Part shown: in pieces, positions 1-7,431 of the stretch
Layout of the letters: the number at the start of each line of letters is the position of its first letter
Position numbering within the stretch: the stretch's first letter is position 1
Assembly: GCA_017525035.1 (NCBI GenBank)
Contig: JAFXTH010000017.1
Span: 1 to 42,447, forward strand
Direction of reading: 5' to 3'
DNA from: Bacilli bacterium
GTDB lineage: Bacteria; Bacillota_I; Bacilli_A; RF39; UBA660
Length of the DNA: 42,447 nucleotides
Position numbers and translations under genes: made by a program
The notes under the pieces: generated by a model
The model's database searches: none
Seen by the model: only the letters and a program-made list of their open reading frames with translations
Told to the model about the DNA's origin: nothing

Positions 1-492
1 GAGGATTCTGATGACGTTGTGAGTTATTATAAGAAGTTTTCTAAGAAAAAGCTAATAAAAGAAACATCCATATTTGCAATTATTATTTTTGCAATGGTCA
101 TGTTAATCGCTGCAGTAGAAAGATATTATATGTGGAATGTTGAAACCATTTATAGTGGCGAAGATAATTTGGTGCAAGGGTATATATTTAAGAACAATAA
201 AGAATATAAAATAATAATAGATAATATCGATTTATCAAATAAATATGCTGACATTAAAATTAAAAGTTTGAATATATCTCTATTAAATGGTGATAGGATT
301 TTGTTGAAGAAAGAGATTAATAATGATAATGATAATGATAATGATGTTTATCTAGTTGATATTTTAGATTCAATGTTACTTTTTTATGAATCTACTCTGA
401 ATGATGATATAAAATTAGACAATGTTGTTTTGAATATTGAGTATAGTATAGATGGTAAAAACAAAAATTATATAAGTATATTTCTAAAATAA
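1..492 (+). CDS. Membrane-anchored protein of unknown function, probably 5' truncated
   Basis: I do not recognise the family. The frame is open from base 1, with acidic residues and then a Lys-rich stretch, followed by one hydrophobic segment (roughly 20 residues ending in RYYMW) and an extracellular-type domain of about 110 residues. That domain contains a short Asn-Asp repeat made by repeated aatgat units near 317-345. A GTG at 19 could start a 157-residue protein, but its only purine-rich tract (GAGGA, 1-5) is too far away. The gene may instead begin upstream of the window. It lies on the putative mobile element and ends just before a terminator. Confidence 0.55.
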   Translation, partial: EDSDDVVSYYKKFSKKKLIKETSIFAIIIFAMVMLIAAVERYYMWNVETIYSGEDNLVQGYIFKNNKEYKIIIDNIDLSNKYADIKIKSLNISLLNGDRILLKKEINNDNDNDNDVYLVDILDSMLLFYESTLNDDIKLDNVVLNIEYSIDGKNKNYISIFLK

Positions 493-493
493 C

Positions 494-520
494 GAGAATC
501 AAAATGGTTCTCTTTTTTTT
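494..520 (+). terminator. Rho-independent terminator
   Basis: A seven-pair stem (494-500 with 506-512, one G-U pair) closes a five-base loop and is followed by eight T. It ends the transcript of the preceding membrane protein gene. Confidence 0.85.
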
Positions 521-572
521 GGATTTCCTTTCATCTTTCTAGAATTTAATTTAGAAATTGAAAGGAGGACTT

Positions 573-1367
573 ATGAAGCATAAAGGAATAATTTCTTTGA
601 TTGTGTTTGCGCTTTTAATGCCTAGTTTTGTATTTGCAAAAGATAACACTGAAGTTTTAAATGACGAAGATTTTGTTGTAGTTGCTGAAACGACAAAATA
701 TTATAAAACTGTAACTACAATTGATATGGATCAGTTTACAAATATTGGTGAAATGGGAAGTGCATTAAGCAATGGGATTAGTTCTGTAACTTATGAAGTA
801 ACTGAAGAAGAGTATAATAATGCACGTGAAGAAGATCGTATTGTACGTAGTAACCCTACAGTTATCGAAACTACATATAAACGTATGACATCATCAATTT
901 CGGCAAATGGAAGTTATTATAGATACAAGAATGTTTTAAATTGGAAATTAATTCCATCTGTTAGATCCTATGATATTATCGCTATCGGATTCTTAGGTAC
1001 TGTAAAACCTAAAACTTATCCTTCATTTGTTGAAGAATATTGTAGGCCTAATGGTTACTGCTCAACTATAACTTTAGACACTGTGCAGATCTTTAATTAT
1101 GGTGCAGGAACATCTTTCTTAGTACCATCTGGAGATTTGTCATCATTGAAACAAACTTTTTGGTTTGATGTTGAGAAGAATACTACAAACACAGTAACTA
1201 TTCAAAAGGCATATGGTGACTATGCACACGCTACTTCAACAGTAGGAATGATGGATGCTACAAATTATACAGTTTCTCAATCTGCAGGAATTGTTTTAGG
1301 CTCATCAATTTCTTCATCATATGATTCAATACCTGTTGCAGACGCTTCATGGTATGGCTCATGGTAG
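573..1367 (+). CDS. Secreted protein of unknown function, mobile-element cargo
   Basis: The protein has 264 residues. The start is ATG 573, placed five bases after AAAGGAGG (561-568); an in-frame TTG at 558 lies upstream of that site and is unlikely. The N-terminus is a typical Sec signal peptide: MKHK, a hydrophobic core, then a likely cleavage after FVFA near residue 22. There is no lipobox Cys and no second membrane segment, so the mature protein of about 240 residues is probably released. It is rich in Thr, Ser and Tyr, has a Cys pair near the middle (YCRPNGYC) and ends with an aromatic SWYGSW tail. I recognise no catalytic motif. A strong terminator follows, so it is probably a single-gene transcript. 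Confidence 0.8.
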   Translation: MKHKGIISLIVFALLMPSFVFAKDNTEVLNDEDFVVVAETTKYYKTVTTIDMDQFTNIGEMGSALSNGISSVTYEVTEEEYNNAREEDRIVRSNPTVIETTYKRMTSSISANGSYYRYKNVLNWKLIPSVRSYDIIAIGFLGTVKPKTYPSFVEEYCRPNGYCSTITLDTVQIFNYGAGTSFLVPSGDLSSLKQTFWFDVEKNTTNTVTIQKAYGDYAHATSTVGMMDATNYTVSQSAGIVLGSSISSSYDSIPVADASWYGSW

Positions 1368-1371
1368 TATG

Positions 1372-1401
1372 AAAAAGCGTATTTTGTAATACGCTTTTTT
1401 T
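1372..1401 (+). terminator. Rho-independent terminator
   Basis: A perfect 12-pair stem (1372-1383 with 1388-1399) with a TTGT loop and a run of T. It lies five bases after the stop codon of the secreted protein gene. Confidence 0.92.
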
Positions 1402-1446
1402 GTTATATTTTTCTTTCTTTTAAATATCTTTTACTAGGTGATAAAT

Positions 1447-1533
1447 TTGAAAATAAATATTTATTATACTGAAGATGTTACATTAGAAAGTTTGATAGAA
1501 GATTATTTAAATAGAGATGATGAGCATGAATAG
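1447..1533 (+). CDS. Small 28-codon ORF overlapping the recombinase start
   Basis: It reads TTG AAA ATA AAT ATT ... GAA TAG, preceded by an AGGTGAT ribosome binding site at 1435-1441. The product would be an acidic 28-residue peptide, MKINIYYTED... ending in DDEHE. Its 3' end overlaps the possible recombinase starts (1517, 1520, 1526) in another frame, which suggests translational coupling. It is the only good ribosome binding site ahead of the recombinase. No function is recognised. Confidence 0.45.
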   Translation: MKINIYYTEDVTLESLIEDYLNRDDEHE

Positions 1534-2746
1534 AGTAGCTATTTATATAAGACTTTCGAAAGAAGACCTAAACGGTAGTACTTCTGAAAGTGTAGTAAAT
1601 CAAAAATCATTGTTAACAAAATATGTTAAAGATAATAATTTTGTTTTGTTTGATACCTATATTGATGATGGATATAGTGGTACTAATTTTGATAGACCTG
1701 CATTTAAGAAAATGATAAAAGATATTGAAAGCAATTTAATAGACGTAGTAATAGTAAAAGATTTATCAAGATTAGGAAGAGATTATATTAAAACTGGTGA
1801 ATATATAGAAAAATGGTTTCCAATTCACAACATTAGGTTTATCGCATTATTAGATGGCATAGATACACTTTATGATTTATCTAGTAATGAAATGGCACCA
1901 TTTAAATCAGTAATAAACGATATGTATTCAAGGGATAATTCTAAGAAAATTAAGATGGCTTTAAGGACAAAGCAAGAAGATGGCAAGTGGGTAGGTGGAT
2001 GTCCTCCGTTTGGTTATATGAAAGATGAGAATGATAAAAATCACTTGATAATAAATAAAGAAGAAGTAGTGATAGTTAAAAAAATATTTTCACTTTTCTT
2101 AAAAGGACATTCAATTAATTATATTGCTAATTATTTATCAAAACAAAACATACCAACACCATCAATAATTAGAGGGAAAAAAAGCAAATATGCTTCTTTT
2201 GGGATATGGAGTCCAATAACAATTAAGAATATATTAACTAATGAATTATACACAGGTAATATGGTTCAAAATAGAAGAAAGAAAGTTAATTATAAAATTA
2301 AAAAGATAATAAAAAATGATAGATCTTCTTGGATAGTAGTCAATAATACTCATGAAGCGATTATAAGTGAAAAAGAATTTGATTTAGTAAATAAATTACT
2401 TAAGGCAAATAATAAATTATTGCATCATAATAAAAGACTTTTTGAGGGATTAGTATATTGTTCTTCTTGTAATAAAAGATTGATTTTACAAAAAGGTAAA
2501 TATGAATATTTTGTTTGCAATACGTATAGGAAATATTCAAGACTTGGACTATGTACTAATCATTCAATTAGTAATGATAAATTAGAGTATGAAATATTAT
2601 CTATTTTAAAGAAGTTAACTAATATGGAAAATATAAGTGATAGAAGTTTGATTATAAAATTAATAAATAAAATAGTTGTTCATGAAGATAAAGAAGTAGA
2701 TGTTTACTTCAATTTTAAATCTCCTGTTTTATCGCCATCAATGTAA
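1517..2746 (+). CDS. Serine recombinase (resolvase/invertase N-terminus plus Recombinase domain)
   Basis: A site-specific recombinase of the large serine family that would integrate and excise the element. The N-terminal catalytic domain begins VAIYIRLSKED, where the Ser is the expected nucleophile, and continues with DDGYSGTNFDRP and VIVKDLSRLGRDY. The central Recombinase domain includes GGCPPFGY and the ILTNELYTG segment. A zinc ribbon follows (CSSC ... VCN ... LCTNH). The C-terminus ends in the usual beta-rich VHEDKEVDVYFNF segment. At about 406-409 residues it is shorter than many integrases of 500 or more residues but looks complete. Starts at 1517, 1520 or 1526 are all possible, and translation is probably coupled to the small upstream ORF. 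The stop lies beside the FtsW-coding sequence. Confidence 0.9.
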   Translation: MMSMNRVAIYIRLSKEDLNGSTSESVVNQKSLLTKYVKDNNFVLFDTYIDDGYSGTNFDRPAFKKMIKDIESNLIDVVIVKDLSRLGRDYIKTGEYIEKWFPIHNIRFIALLDGIDTLYDLSSNEMAPFKSVINDMYSRDNSKKIKMALRTKQEDGKWVGGCPPFGYMKDENDKNHLIINKEEVVIVKKIFSLFLKGHSINYIANYLSKQNIPTPSIIRGKKSKYASFGIWSPITIKNILTNELYTGNMVQNRRKKVNYKIKKIIKNDRSSWIVVNNTHEAIISEKEFDLVNKLLKANNKLLHHNKRLFEGLVYCSSCNKRLILQKGKYEYFVCNTYRKYSRLGLCTNHSISNDKLEYEILSILKKLTNMENISDRSLIIKLINKIVVHEDKEVDVYFNFKSPVLSPSM

Positions 2747-2765
2747 GTCTGGTGGCCTTCTTGGT
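2735..2765. other. Probable attachment-site junction (attR) in an ftsW/rodA-type gene
   Basis: Recombinase coding ends at 2746. From about 2748 the other frame reads CKSGGLLGMGFLNSRQK, matching the conserved SGGL(F/L)G.G...S.QK segment of FtsW/RodA. The crossover must lie in or just before the GTCTGGTGG stretch (about 2748-2756). The exact core cannot be set without the left junction or an uninterrupted relative. Confidence 0.55.
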
Positions 2766-3128
2766 ATGGGATTTTTGAACTCAAGACAAAAGCAATTTTA
2801 TTTACCAGAGCCGCAAACAGATTTTATATTTTCTATAATAAGTGAAGAGTTTGGTGTTCTTGGGGTAATAATAGTAGTTTCTTTGTTCCTGTTTTTTTTA
2901 TACTTAGGGTTTAAGATTGTGATTAATTCATCTAATTCATTTAATAAATACTTATCTTTTGGTCTTGTATTTCAAATTATTGTTCAAGCAATACTTAATC
3001 TTTCAGTTGTTATTGGATTAATTCCAGTTACCGGTGTAACTTTGCCTTTTTTATCATATGGTGGAAGTAGTTTGTTAATAAGTATGATAAGTGTAGGAAT
3101 ACTCATAAAAATTTCCAAAAATGATTGA
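2748..3128 (+). pseudogene. FtsW/RodA/SpoVE C-terminal fragment, split by the element
   Basis: This encodes about 126 residues of a SEDS-family peptidoglycan glycosyltransferase. It shows the conserved loop QKQFYLPEPQTDFIFSIISEEFG, two long hydrophobic helices, then GLIPVTGVTLPFLSYGGSS, the family signature near the C-terminus, and a normal end. The N-terminal two thirds, including the first eight or so membrane helices, are missing from this side of the junction. There is no ribosome binding site at the fragment's own ATG (2766), so it is unlikely to be translated alone. Excision of the element could restore the gene. I cannot tell FtsW from RodA or SpoVE, nor whether another intact copy exists. 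Confidence 0.82.
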
Positions 3129-3175
3129 TGTTGTGTTAATATATTATTATGAAACTTCTATACTTGTTAAAATTC

Positions 3176-3204
3176 TTGCAAAAATTAAAGAATAATTGTA
3201 TAAT
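3176..3204 (+). promoter_or_regulatory. Sigma-A type promoter
   Basis: TTGCAA (3176-3181), 17 bases, then TATAAT (3199-3204), followed by the GGAGG ribosome binding site at 3216-3220. Confidence 0.8.
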
Positions 3205-3229
3205 ATGTCGTTAACGGAGGGTGTTTTAT

Positions 3230-3760
3230 ATGGATGATAAATTATTATTAAGAGCATATGCATGTGCAGTAACAGAAGAAAACCAATTTGCTTTTTCACA
3301 TGAAGCTACAGTAGGTACAGGATATATTTCAATTGAATATAACCATATGGATTCACCAAGTGGCGATAACTTTTTAAGTGATAATAGTTTCGCAGCAGGG
3401 GAAATTGAAGTGTGGAGCGATGGTTTTTCAGCTTGTAGCATTTTTTGTGAAGATGCTGCACCAAGAATTGTAGAAGATTTTGAAAAAATTAGCGGTTATA
3501 GTGAAAGACCAACAAAAGTATTTTGGGAATCACCAGTATTAGATGCATCAAGATGGCATAGAATTAAAGAATTTATTGAAGAAAATGATCTTGAACTTAG
3601 ATATAGTGAAGAAGAAGCTATAGAAAGAGAAATTGAACTAGGACTAGGAAGTCAACAAGAAAAAAATTCAAGAAATCTTAGAAGAACAAAAAAACGTAAA
3701 ATGCAACAAAGAGCTCAAGTTGCGTTTGCAAGACAAAAAAATGCAACTGATAAAAAATAA
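3230..3760 (+). CDS. Conserved-looking protein of unknown function, basic C-terminus
   Basis: The protein has 176 residues. ATG 3230 is chosen because it sits nine bases after GGAGG; the in-frame GTG 3221 abuts that site. The first 115 residues look like a folded acidic soluble domain (AFSHEATVGTGYISIEYNH, then a Cys-containing stretch with ACSIFCEDAAP). The last 50 residues are strongly basic (RRTKKRKMQQR), as in nucleic-acid or ribosome-binding tails. It has no signal peptide or membrane segment. It has its own promoter and terminator, so it is monocistronic. I do not recognise the family. Confidence 0.8.
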   Translation: MDDKLLLRAYACAVTEENQFAFSHEATVGTGYISIEYNHMDSPSGDNFLSDNSFAAGEIEVWSDGFSACSIFCEDAAPRIVEDFEKISGYSERPTKVFWESPVLDASRWHRIKEFIEENDLELRYSEEEAIEREIELGLGSQQEKNSRNLRRTKKRKMQQRAQVAFARQKNATDKK

Positions 3761-3771
3761 AATATCAACAC

Positions 3772-3806
3772 AAAGAAATGTTAAGAGTCTAACATTTCTT
3801 TTCTTT
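3772..3806 (+). terminator. Rho-independent terminator
   Basis: A 12-pair stem (3772-3783 with 3790-3801), six-base loop, then a T/C-rich tail. Confidence 0.8.
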
Positions 3807-3872
3807 TTCTTAAAACTTTCACATTAATATCATAATTCAAATATAGAATTATAATCAGAAAGGAGGATTTAT

Positions 3873-4406
3873 ATGAGTAGATCTTTAAAAAATACTTTCA
3901 TGATTATAGTAATTTCTGTTTTATTAATTTCTTCAATACTAACAATATTTAATGAAATAAATCTATCTAAAGATTGTTCTTTTTCTTTTGACATGAAACA
4001 ATCATATTCTAATTTCTTTCCTAGGGAATTACCTAATAATGATTTAGATAATATAACTCCAACTCCTCAGTCCAATAATAAAGATACGAAGAAGTTTAAT
4101 AATACATATAGTCATAGACAGTATGATAAAGATAATAGGTATGATAGAAGAGATGAATTCCAATCTTTCAATATTAGAAAGGAAAATAATAGAACAATAT
4201 CTATCCCTACAGTAATAGTTCTTTTATTTAATAGTATTGGAATAGCTATTACTTTAATGTATCTAGTAGTATCTAGATTTAATAAATACACATATAAAAA
4301 GACTTTTGAAGATGCATCTAATATAGCAATATTTGCAAGTTGTTCTTCCGTAATTGCATTGTTTTTAGTAATTATTGAAGTTGTTATTACAAACGTATTG
4401 CTATAA
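3873..4406 (+). CDS. Three-TM membrane protein of unknown function
   Basis: The protein has 177 residues, started at ATG 3873 after AAAGGAGG (3859-3866). One hydrophobic helix lies at about residues 8-25. An extracellular or linker stretch of about 80 residues rich in Asn, Asp, Arg and Lys follows (NNKDTKKF, DKDNRYDRRDEF) and looks disordered. Two further helices lie at about 112-132 and 150-175. No catalytic motif is visible. A terminator follows, so it is probably transcribed alone. Confidence 0.72.
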   Translation: MSRSLKNTFMIIVISVLLISSILTIFNEINLSKDCSFSFDMKQSYSNFFPRELPNNDLDNITPTPQSNNKDTKKFNNTYSHRQYDKDNRYDRRDEFQSFNIRKENNRTISIPTVIVLLFNSIGIAITLMYLVVSRFNKYTYKKTFEDASNIAIFASCSSVIALFLVIIEVVITNVLL

Positions 4407-4412
4407 TTAATA

Positions 4413-4437
4413 AAGAGAGTAGAAATATTCTCTTTTT
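4413..4437 (+). terminator. Rho-independent terminator
   Basis: A seven-pair stem (4415-4421 with 4426-4432) around a GAAA loop, then five T. Confidence 0.82.
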
Positions 4438-4488
4438 GTTTCTTTCTTTATGTCATTTATGATATAATTTTTATGTTATGGAGGATTT

Positions 4489-5676
4489 ATGAGAAACGTT
4501 GGAACTGTAGTGCGTGGAATTCGTACACCAATAATTAAAGAAAATGATGATTTAGCATCAATTGTAGTTGATTCATTAATGAAAGCACAAGAATCTGAAG
4601 GATTTAATTTTAGAGATAAAGATGTAGTTGCCATTACTGAAGCTGTAGTAGGTATAAGTGAAGGAAACTATGTTAGTGTTGATGATATTGCTACTGATAT
4701 TAAGAATAAATTCCCTAGTGGAAATATAGGAGTTGTTTATCCAATTTTAAGTAGAAATAGATTTTCTATGATTTTAAAAGGAATTGCTAGAGGTATGAAT
4801 AAGATTACTATGCTTTTATCATTCCCAAGAGATGAAGTAGGAAATGGAATACTTGATGAAGATTTATTAGATAAGAGTGAGTTTAATTTATCAAGTGTTA
4901 TTAGTGAAGAAGATTACAAGAAAAACTTTGGATCATGGATTCATCCATTTACTGGAATTAATATGGTAGATTTCTATAGAGACTTAGTAAAATCAGAAAA
5001 TTGTGAAATAGAATTTGTATTTGCAAATGATCCTAAAGCAATTCTTAATTATACAAAAGATGTTTTAACATGCGATATACATACAAGATTCCGTACAAAG
5101 AAAATGATAGAAGAAGCTGGGGCTGAAATTATTTATGGTTTATATGAAGTTATGACTGCTCCAGTAGGTAATAGTGGGTTCAATCCTACATATGGTTTAT
5201 TAGGATCAAATAAATCTACAGAAGAAAGATTAAAGCTATTCCCTAAAACTGGTGATAAGTTAGTTGAAACTGTTCAAAGTAAATTAAAAGAATTAACTGG
5301 TAAGACTATTGAAGTAATGGTTTATGGTGATGGAGCATTTAAAGATCCAGTTGGAACAATTTGGGAACTTGCTGATCCAGTTGTATCACCAGCATATACA
5401 AGTGGTCTTGTAGGAACTCCAAATGAAATTAAATTAAAATATGTTTCTGATAATAAGTTTGCTAATTTAAAAGGTGATGAGTTAAAAGAAGCTATAAAAA
5501 ATGAAATTAGACAAAAAGATGCTGATTTAAAGGGTAATATGTTATCTCAAGGTACTACACCTAGAAGACTTACAGATTTAATTGGGTCATTATGTGATTT
5601 AACTAGTGGTAGTGGAGATAAAGGTACTCCAGTAGTATTCGTTCAAGGTTACTTTGATAACTTAGCTAACGATTAG
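4489..5676 (+). CDS. CofE-like gamma-glutamyl ligase (F420-0:L-glutamate ligase family)
   Basis: The protein has 395 residues and resembles the coenzyme F420-0:gamma-glutamyl ligase fold. It begins VGTVVRGIRTPIIKENDDL and has DVVAITEAVVGISEGNYV (the start usual for this family), a GxG-containing middle, and VMVYGDGAFKDP with a conserved acidic and Gly pattern. Known members add glutamate through a gamma-carboxyl linkage in a GTP-dependent reaction. Nothing else here suggests F420 synthesis, so the substrate is unknown. ATG 4489 follows GGAGG by four bases, and TATAAT lies at 4463-4468. It is followed after 51 bases by proS without an obvious terminator, so the two may be cotranscribed. Confidence 0.75.
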   Translation: MRNVGTVVRGIRTPIIKENDDLASIVVDSLMKAQESEGFNFRDKDVVAITEAVVGISEGNYVSVDDIATDIKNKFPSGNIGVVYPILSRNRFSMILKGIARGMNKITMLLSFPRDEVGNGILDEDLLDKSEFNLSSVISEEDYKKNFGSWIHPFTGINMVDFYRDLVKSENCEIEFVFANDPKAILNYTKDVLTCDIHTRFRTKKMIEEAGAEIIYGLYEVMTAPVGNSGFNPTYGLLGSNKSTEERLKLFPKTGDKLVETVQSKLKELTGKTIEVMVYGDGAFKDPVGTIWELADPVVSPAYTSGLVGTPNEIKLKYVSDNKFANLKGDELKEAIKNEIRQKDADLKGNMLSQGTTPRRLTDLIGSLCDLTSGSGDKGTPVVFVQGYFDNLAND

Positions 5677-5727
5677 TATTGAAAAAATGATAAAAAGAAT
5701 ATAAAATATATCAAACGAGGTGGGATT

Positions 5728-7149
5728 ATGAAGAATAAAAGCATAACAAGCAGAGATGAAGATTTTGCACAATGGTATACTGATGTAGTTAGTGCTGCTC
5801 ATTTAGCAAGCTATACTTCAGTAAAAGGATGTATTGCTATTGAACCAAATGGATATGCTATTTGGGAAAAAATGCAAGCAATACTTGATAAGAAATTTAA
5901 GGAATTAGGACATGTTAATGTTCAAATGCCGTTATTAATCCCAGAAAATTTATTAAAAAAAGAAAGTGAATTAGTTGAAGGTTTTGCTCCAGAAGTTGCA
6001 TGGGTAACTGAAGGTGGAAGTAAGAAGTTAGAAGAAAGACATTGTATTAGACCAACTAGTGAAACAATGTTTTGTGACTATTATAAAGACCATGTAGCAT
6101 CTTATCGTGATTTACCAAAACTATATAATCAGTGGTGTAACGTATTAAGATGGGAAAAAGAAACAAGACCATTCTTAAGAAGTCGTGAATTCTTATGGCA
6201 AGAGGGTCATACTATTCATGCTACTGAAGAAGAAGCTAAGAAAGAAACAGATCAAATGATGGAAGTATATAAATGGTTCCATCATGAAATACTTGCAATA
6301 CCATCTATAACTGGATTAAAAACAGAAAAAGAGAAGTTTGCAGGAGCTGAATATACATTAACTAACGAGGCACTTATGTATAATGGTGTTGCTCTTCAAG
6401 CAGGAACTAGCCATTATTTTGGACAAAAGTTCTCAAAAGCATATGATGTTAAATTCTTAAATAAAGACAATCAACAAGAATATGTTTATCAAACATCTTG
6501 GGGAACTACAACAAGAATGATTGGTGGATTAATCATGGTTCATAGTGATGATTATGGTCTTGTATTGCCACCAAGAATTGCACCAGTTCAAGTAATTATA
6601 ATTCCAATTGGAACTAGTGATGAAGTAACAAATCTAGTTGCTAATTATGAATATATGCTAAAAGAAGCTGGAATTACTGTAAATGTAGATTACAGTGAGA
6701 AATCACCAGGATTTAAATTTGCAGAAGCTGAAGTTAATGGAATACCAGTAAGAATTGAAATTGGTGAAAGAGATTTAAAAGAAAATAAAGTTACTTTTGT
6801 AAGACGTGATACAAGAGAAAAAATTGTTGAAAATAAAGATTTAGATGTTGCAAAATACGTTGGAGATTTATTAGAAACAATTCAAAAAGATATGTACAAT
6901 AGAGCAGTAGAACGTCGTGATAAATTAACATTTACTGCACACAATCTTGATGAGATGGCAAATATTTTAAATACACAACCAGGATTCATTCATGCTGACT
7001 GGTGTGGTGACCAAGATTGTGAAGTAAAGATTAAAGAAATTAAGGGATGTAAGTCTCGTTGTATAACAGATGAACCTTTAATAGATGGTAAATGTGTTTG
7101 CTGTGGAAAAGAAGCAAAACACCATGTTATTTGGGGAATTCAATATTAA
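5728..7149 (+). CDS. proS: Prolyl-tRNA synthetase, archaeal/eukaryotic type
   Basis: A class II aminoacyl-tRNA synthetase charging tRNA-Pro. The 473-residue length, the absence of the bacterial editing insertion, and the C-terminal extension with Cys residues (WCGDQDC, GCKSRC, CVCCGKEAKHH) ending in GIQY mark the archaeal type found in many Firmicutes-related lineages. Motif 2 is in the RWEKETRPFLRSREFLWQEGHT region, and motif 3 in GGLIMVHSDDYGLVLPPRIAP. The start at 5728 follows the ribosome binding site CGAGGTGGG. No T-box precedes it. Confidence 0.96.
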   Translation: MKNKSITSRDEDFAQWYTDVVSAAHLASYTSVKGCIAIEPNGYAIWEKMQAILDKKFKELGHVNVQMPLLIPENLLKKESELVEGFAPEVAWVTEGGSKKLEERHCIRPTSETMFCDYYKDHVASYRDLPKLYNQWCNVLRWEKETRPFLRSREFLWQEGHTIHATEEEAKKETDQMMEVYKWFHHEILAIPSITGLKTEKEKFAGAEYTLTNEALMYNGVALQAGTSHYFGQKFSKAYDVKFLNKDNQQEYVYQTSWGTTTRMIGGLIMVHSDDYGLVLPPRIAPVQVIIIPIGTSDEVTNLVANYEYMLKEAGITVNVDYSEKSPGFKFAEAEVNGIPVRIEIGERDLKENKVTFVRRDTREKIVENKDLDVAKYVGDLLETIQKDMYNRAVERRDKLTFTAHNLDEMANILNTQPGFIHADWCGDQDCEVKIKEIKGCKSRCITDEPLIDGKCVCCGKEAKHHVIWGIQY

Positions 7150-7151
7150 TA

Positions 7152-7180
7152 TTTACAAATTGCAAAAAATATAATATAAT
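7152..7180 (+). promoter_or_regulatory. Sigma-A type promoter of the ValRS-1 leader
   Basis: TTTACA (7152-7157), 17 bases, TATAAT (7175-7180). Transcription would start near 7187, just ahead of the T-box Stem I. Confidence 0.85.
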
Positions 7181-7189
7181 TTAAGCAAT

Positions 7190-7407
7190 TACTTTGATGT
7201 TGAGGAGTATATTAGAAATGTTTCAAAGAGAGTTAGTGGTAGGTGAGAACTAACAACTATCTAATAGAAGGTAGCAACTGAGTAGAATCTCTAAGTAAAT
7301 AGGAGATTTCCGTTATCTTGCGTTAAAAGATTGAGTGTGTAGAATTTTTCTACAAAATAAGGTGGTACCGCGATAACTCGTCCTTAGTTTTAAGGATGAG
7401 TTTTTTT
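7190..7407 (+). promoter_or_regulatory. T-box riboswitch, Val (GTA specifier)
   Basis: This leader would switch valS transcription by sensing uncharged tRNA-Val. Stem I has a lower helix 7199-7202 with 7275-7278, an internal loop with AGTA on its 5' side and GAAGGTAG on its 3' side, and an upper helix 7211-7215 with 7261-7265. The AGAGAG ... GGTAGGTGAGA apical elements lie at about 7227-7250. The specifier is GTA 7271-7273, followed by a purine. A Stem III-like hairpin (AATCTC/GAGATT) follows. The T-box sequence AAGGTGGTACCGCG is at 7359-7372. It competes with a 12-pair terminator (7375-7386 with 7391-7402) and its T run. Confidence 0.93.
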
Positions 7408-7431
7408 ATTTAAAAAAAGGAGATGGGTTAT

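Larger units (their letters stand above)
1..2755. mobile_element. Right end of an integrated element carrying a serine recombinase
   Basis: The stretch up to about 2755 ends with a serine recombinase gene whose stop codon lies only a few bases before sequence coding for the C-terminal part of FtsW/RodA. That layout is typical of the integrase-proximal end of an element inserted into a host gene. The passengers visible here are a one-TM protein, a secreted protein and a 28-codon ORF. The left end and the 5' part of the interrupted gene lie outside the window, so the size and class of the element cannot be judged. Confidence 0.7.

Noticed and set aside
2748-3128. FtsW fragment as a functional short gene
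   Set aside because: It lacks the N-terminal helices and any start codon with a ribosome binding site.
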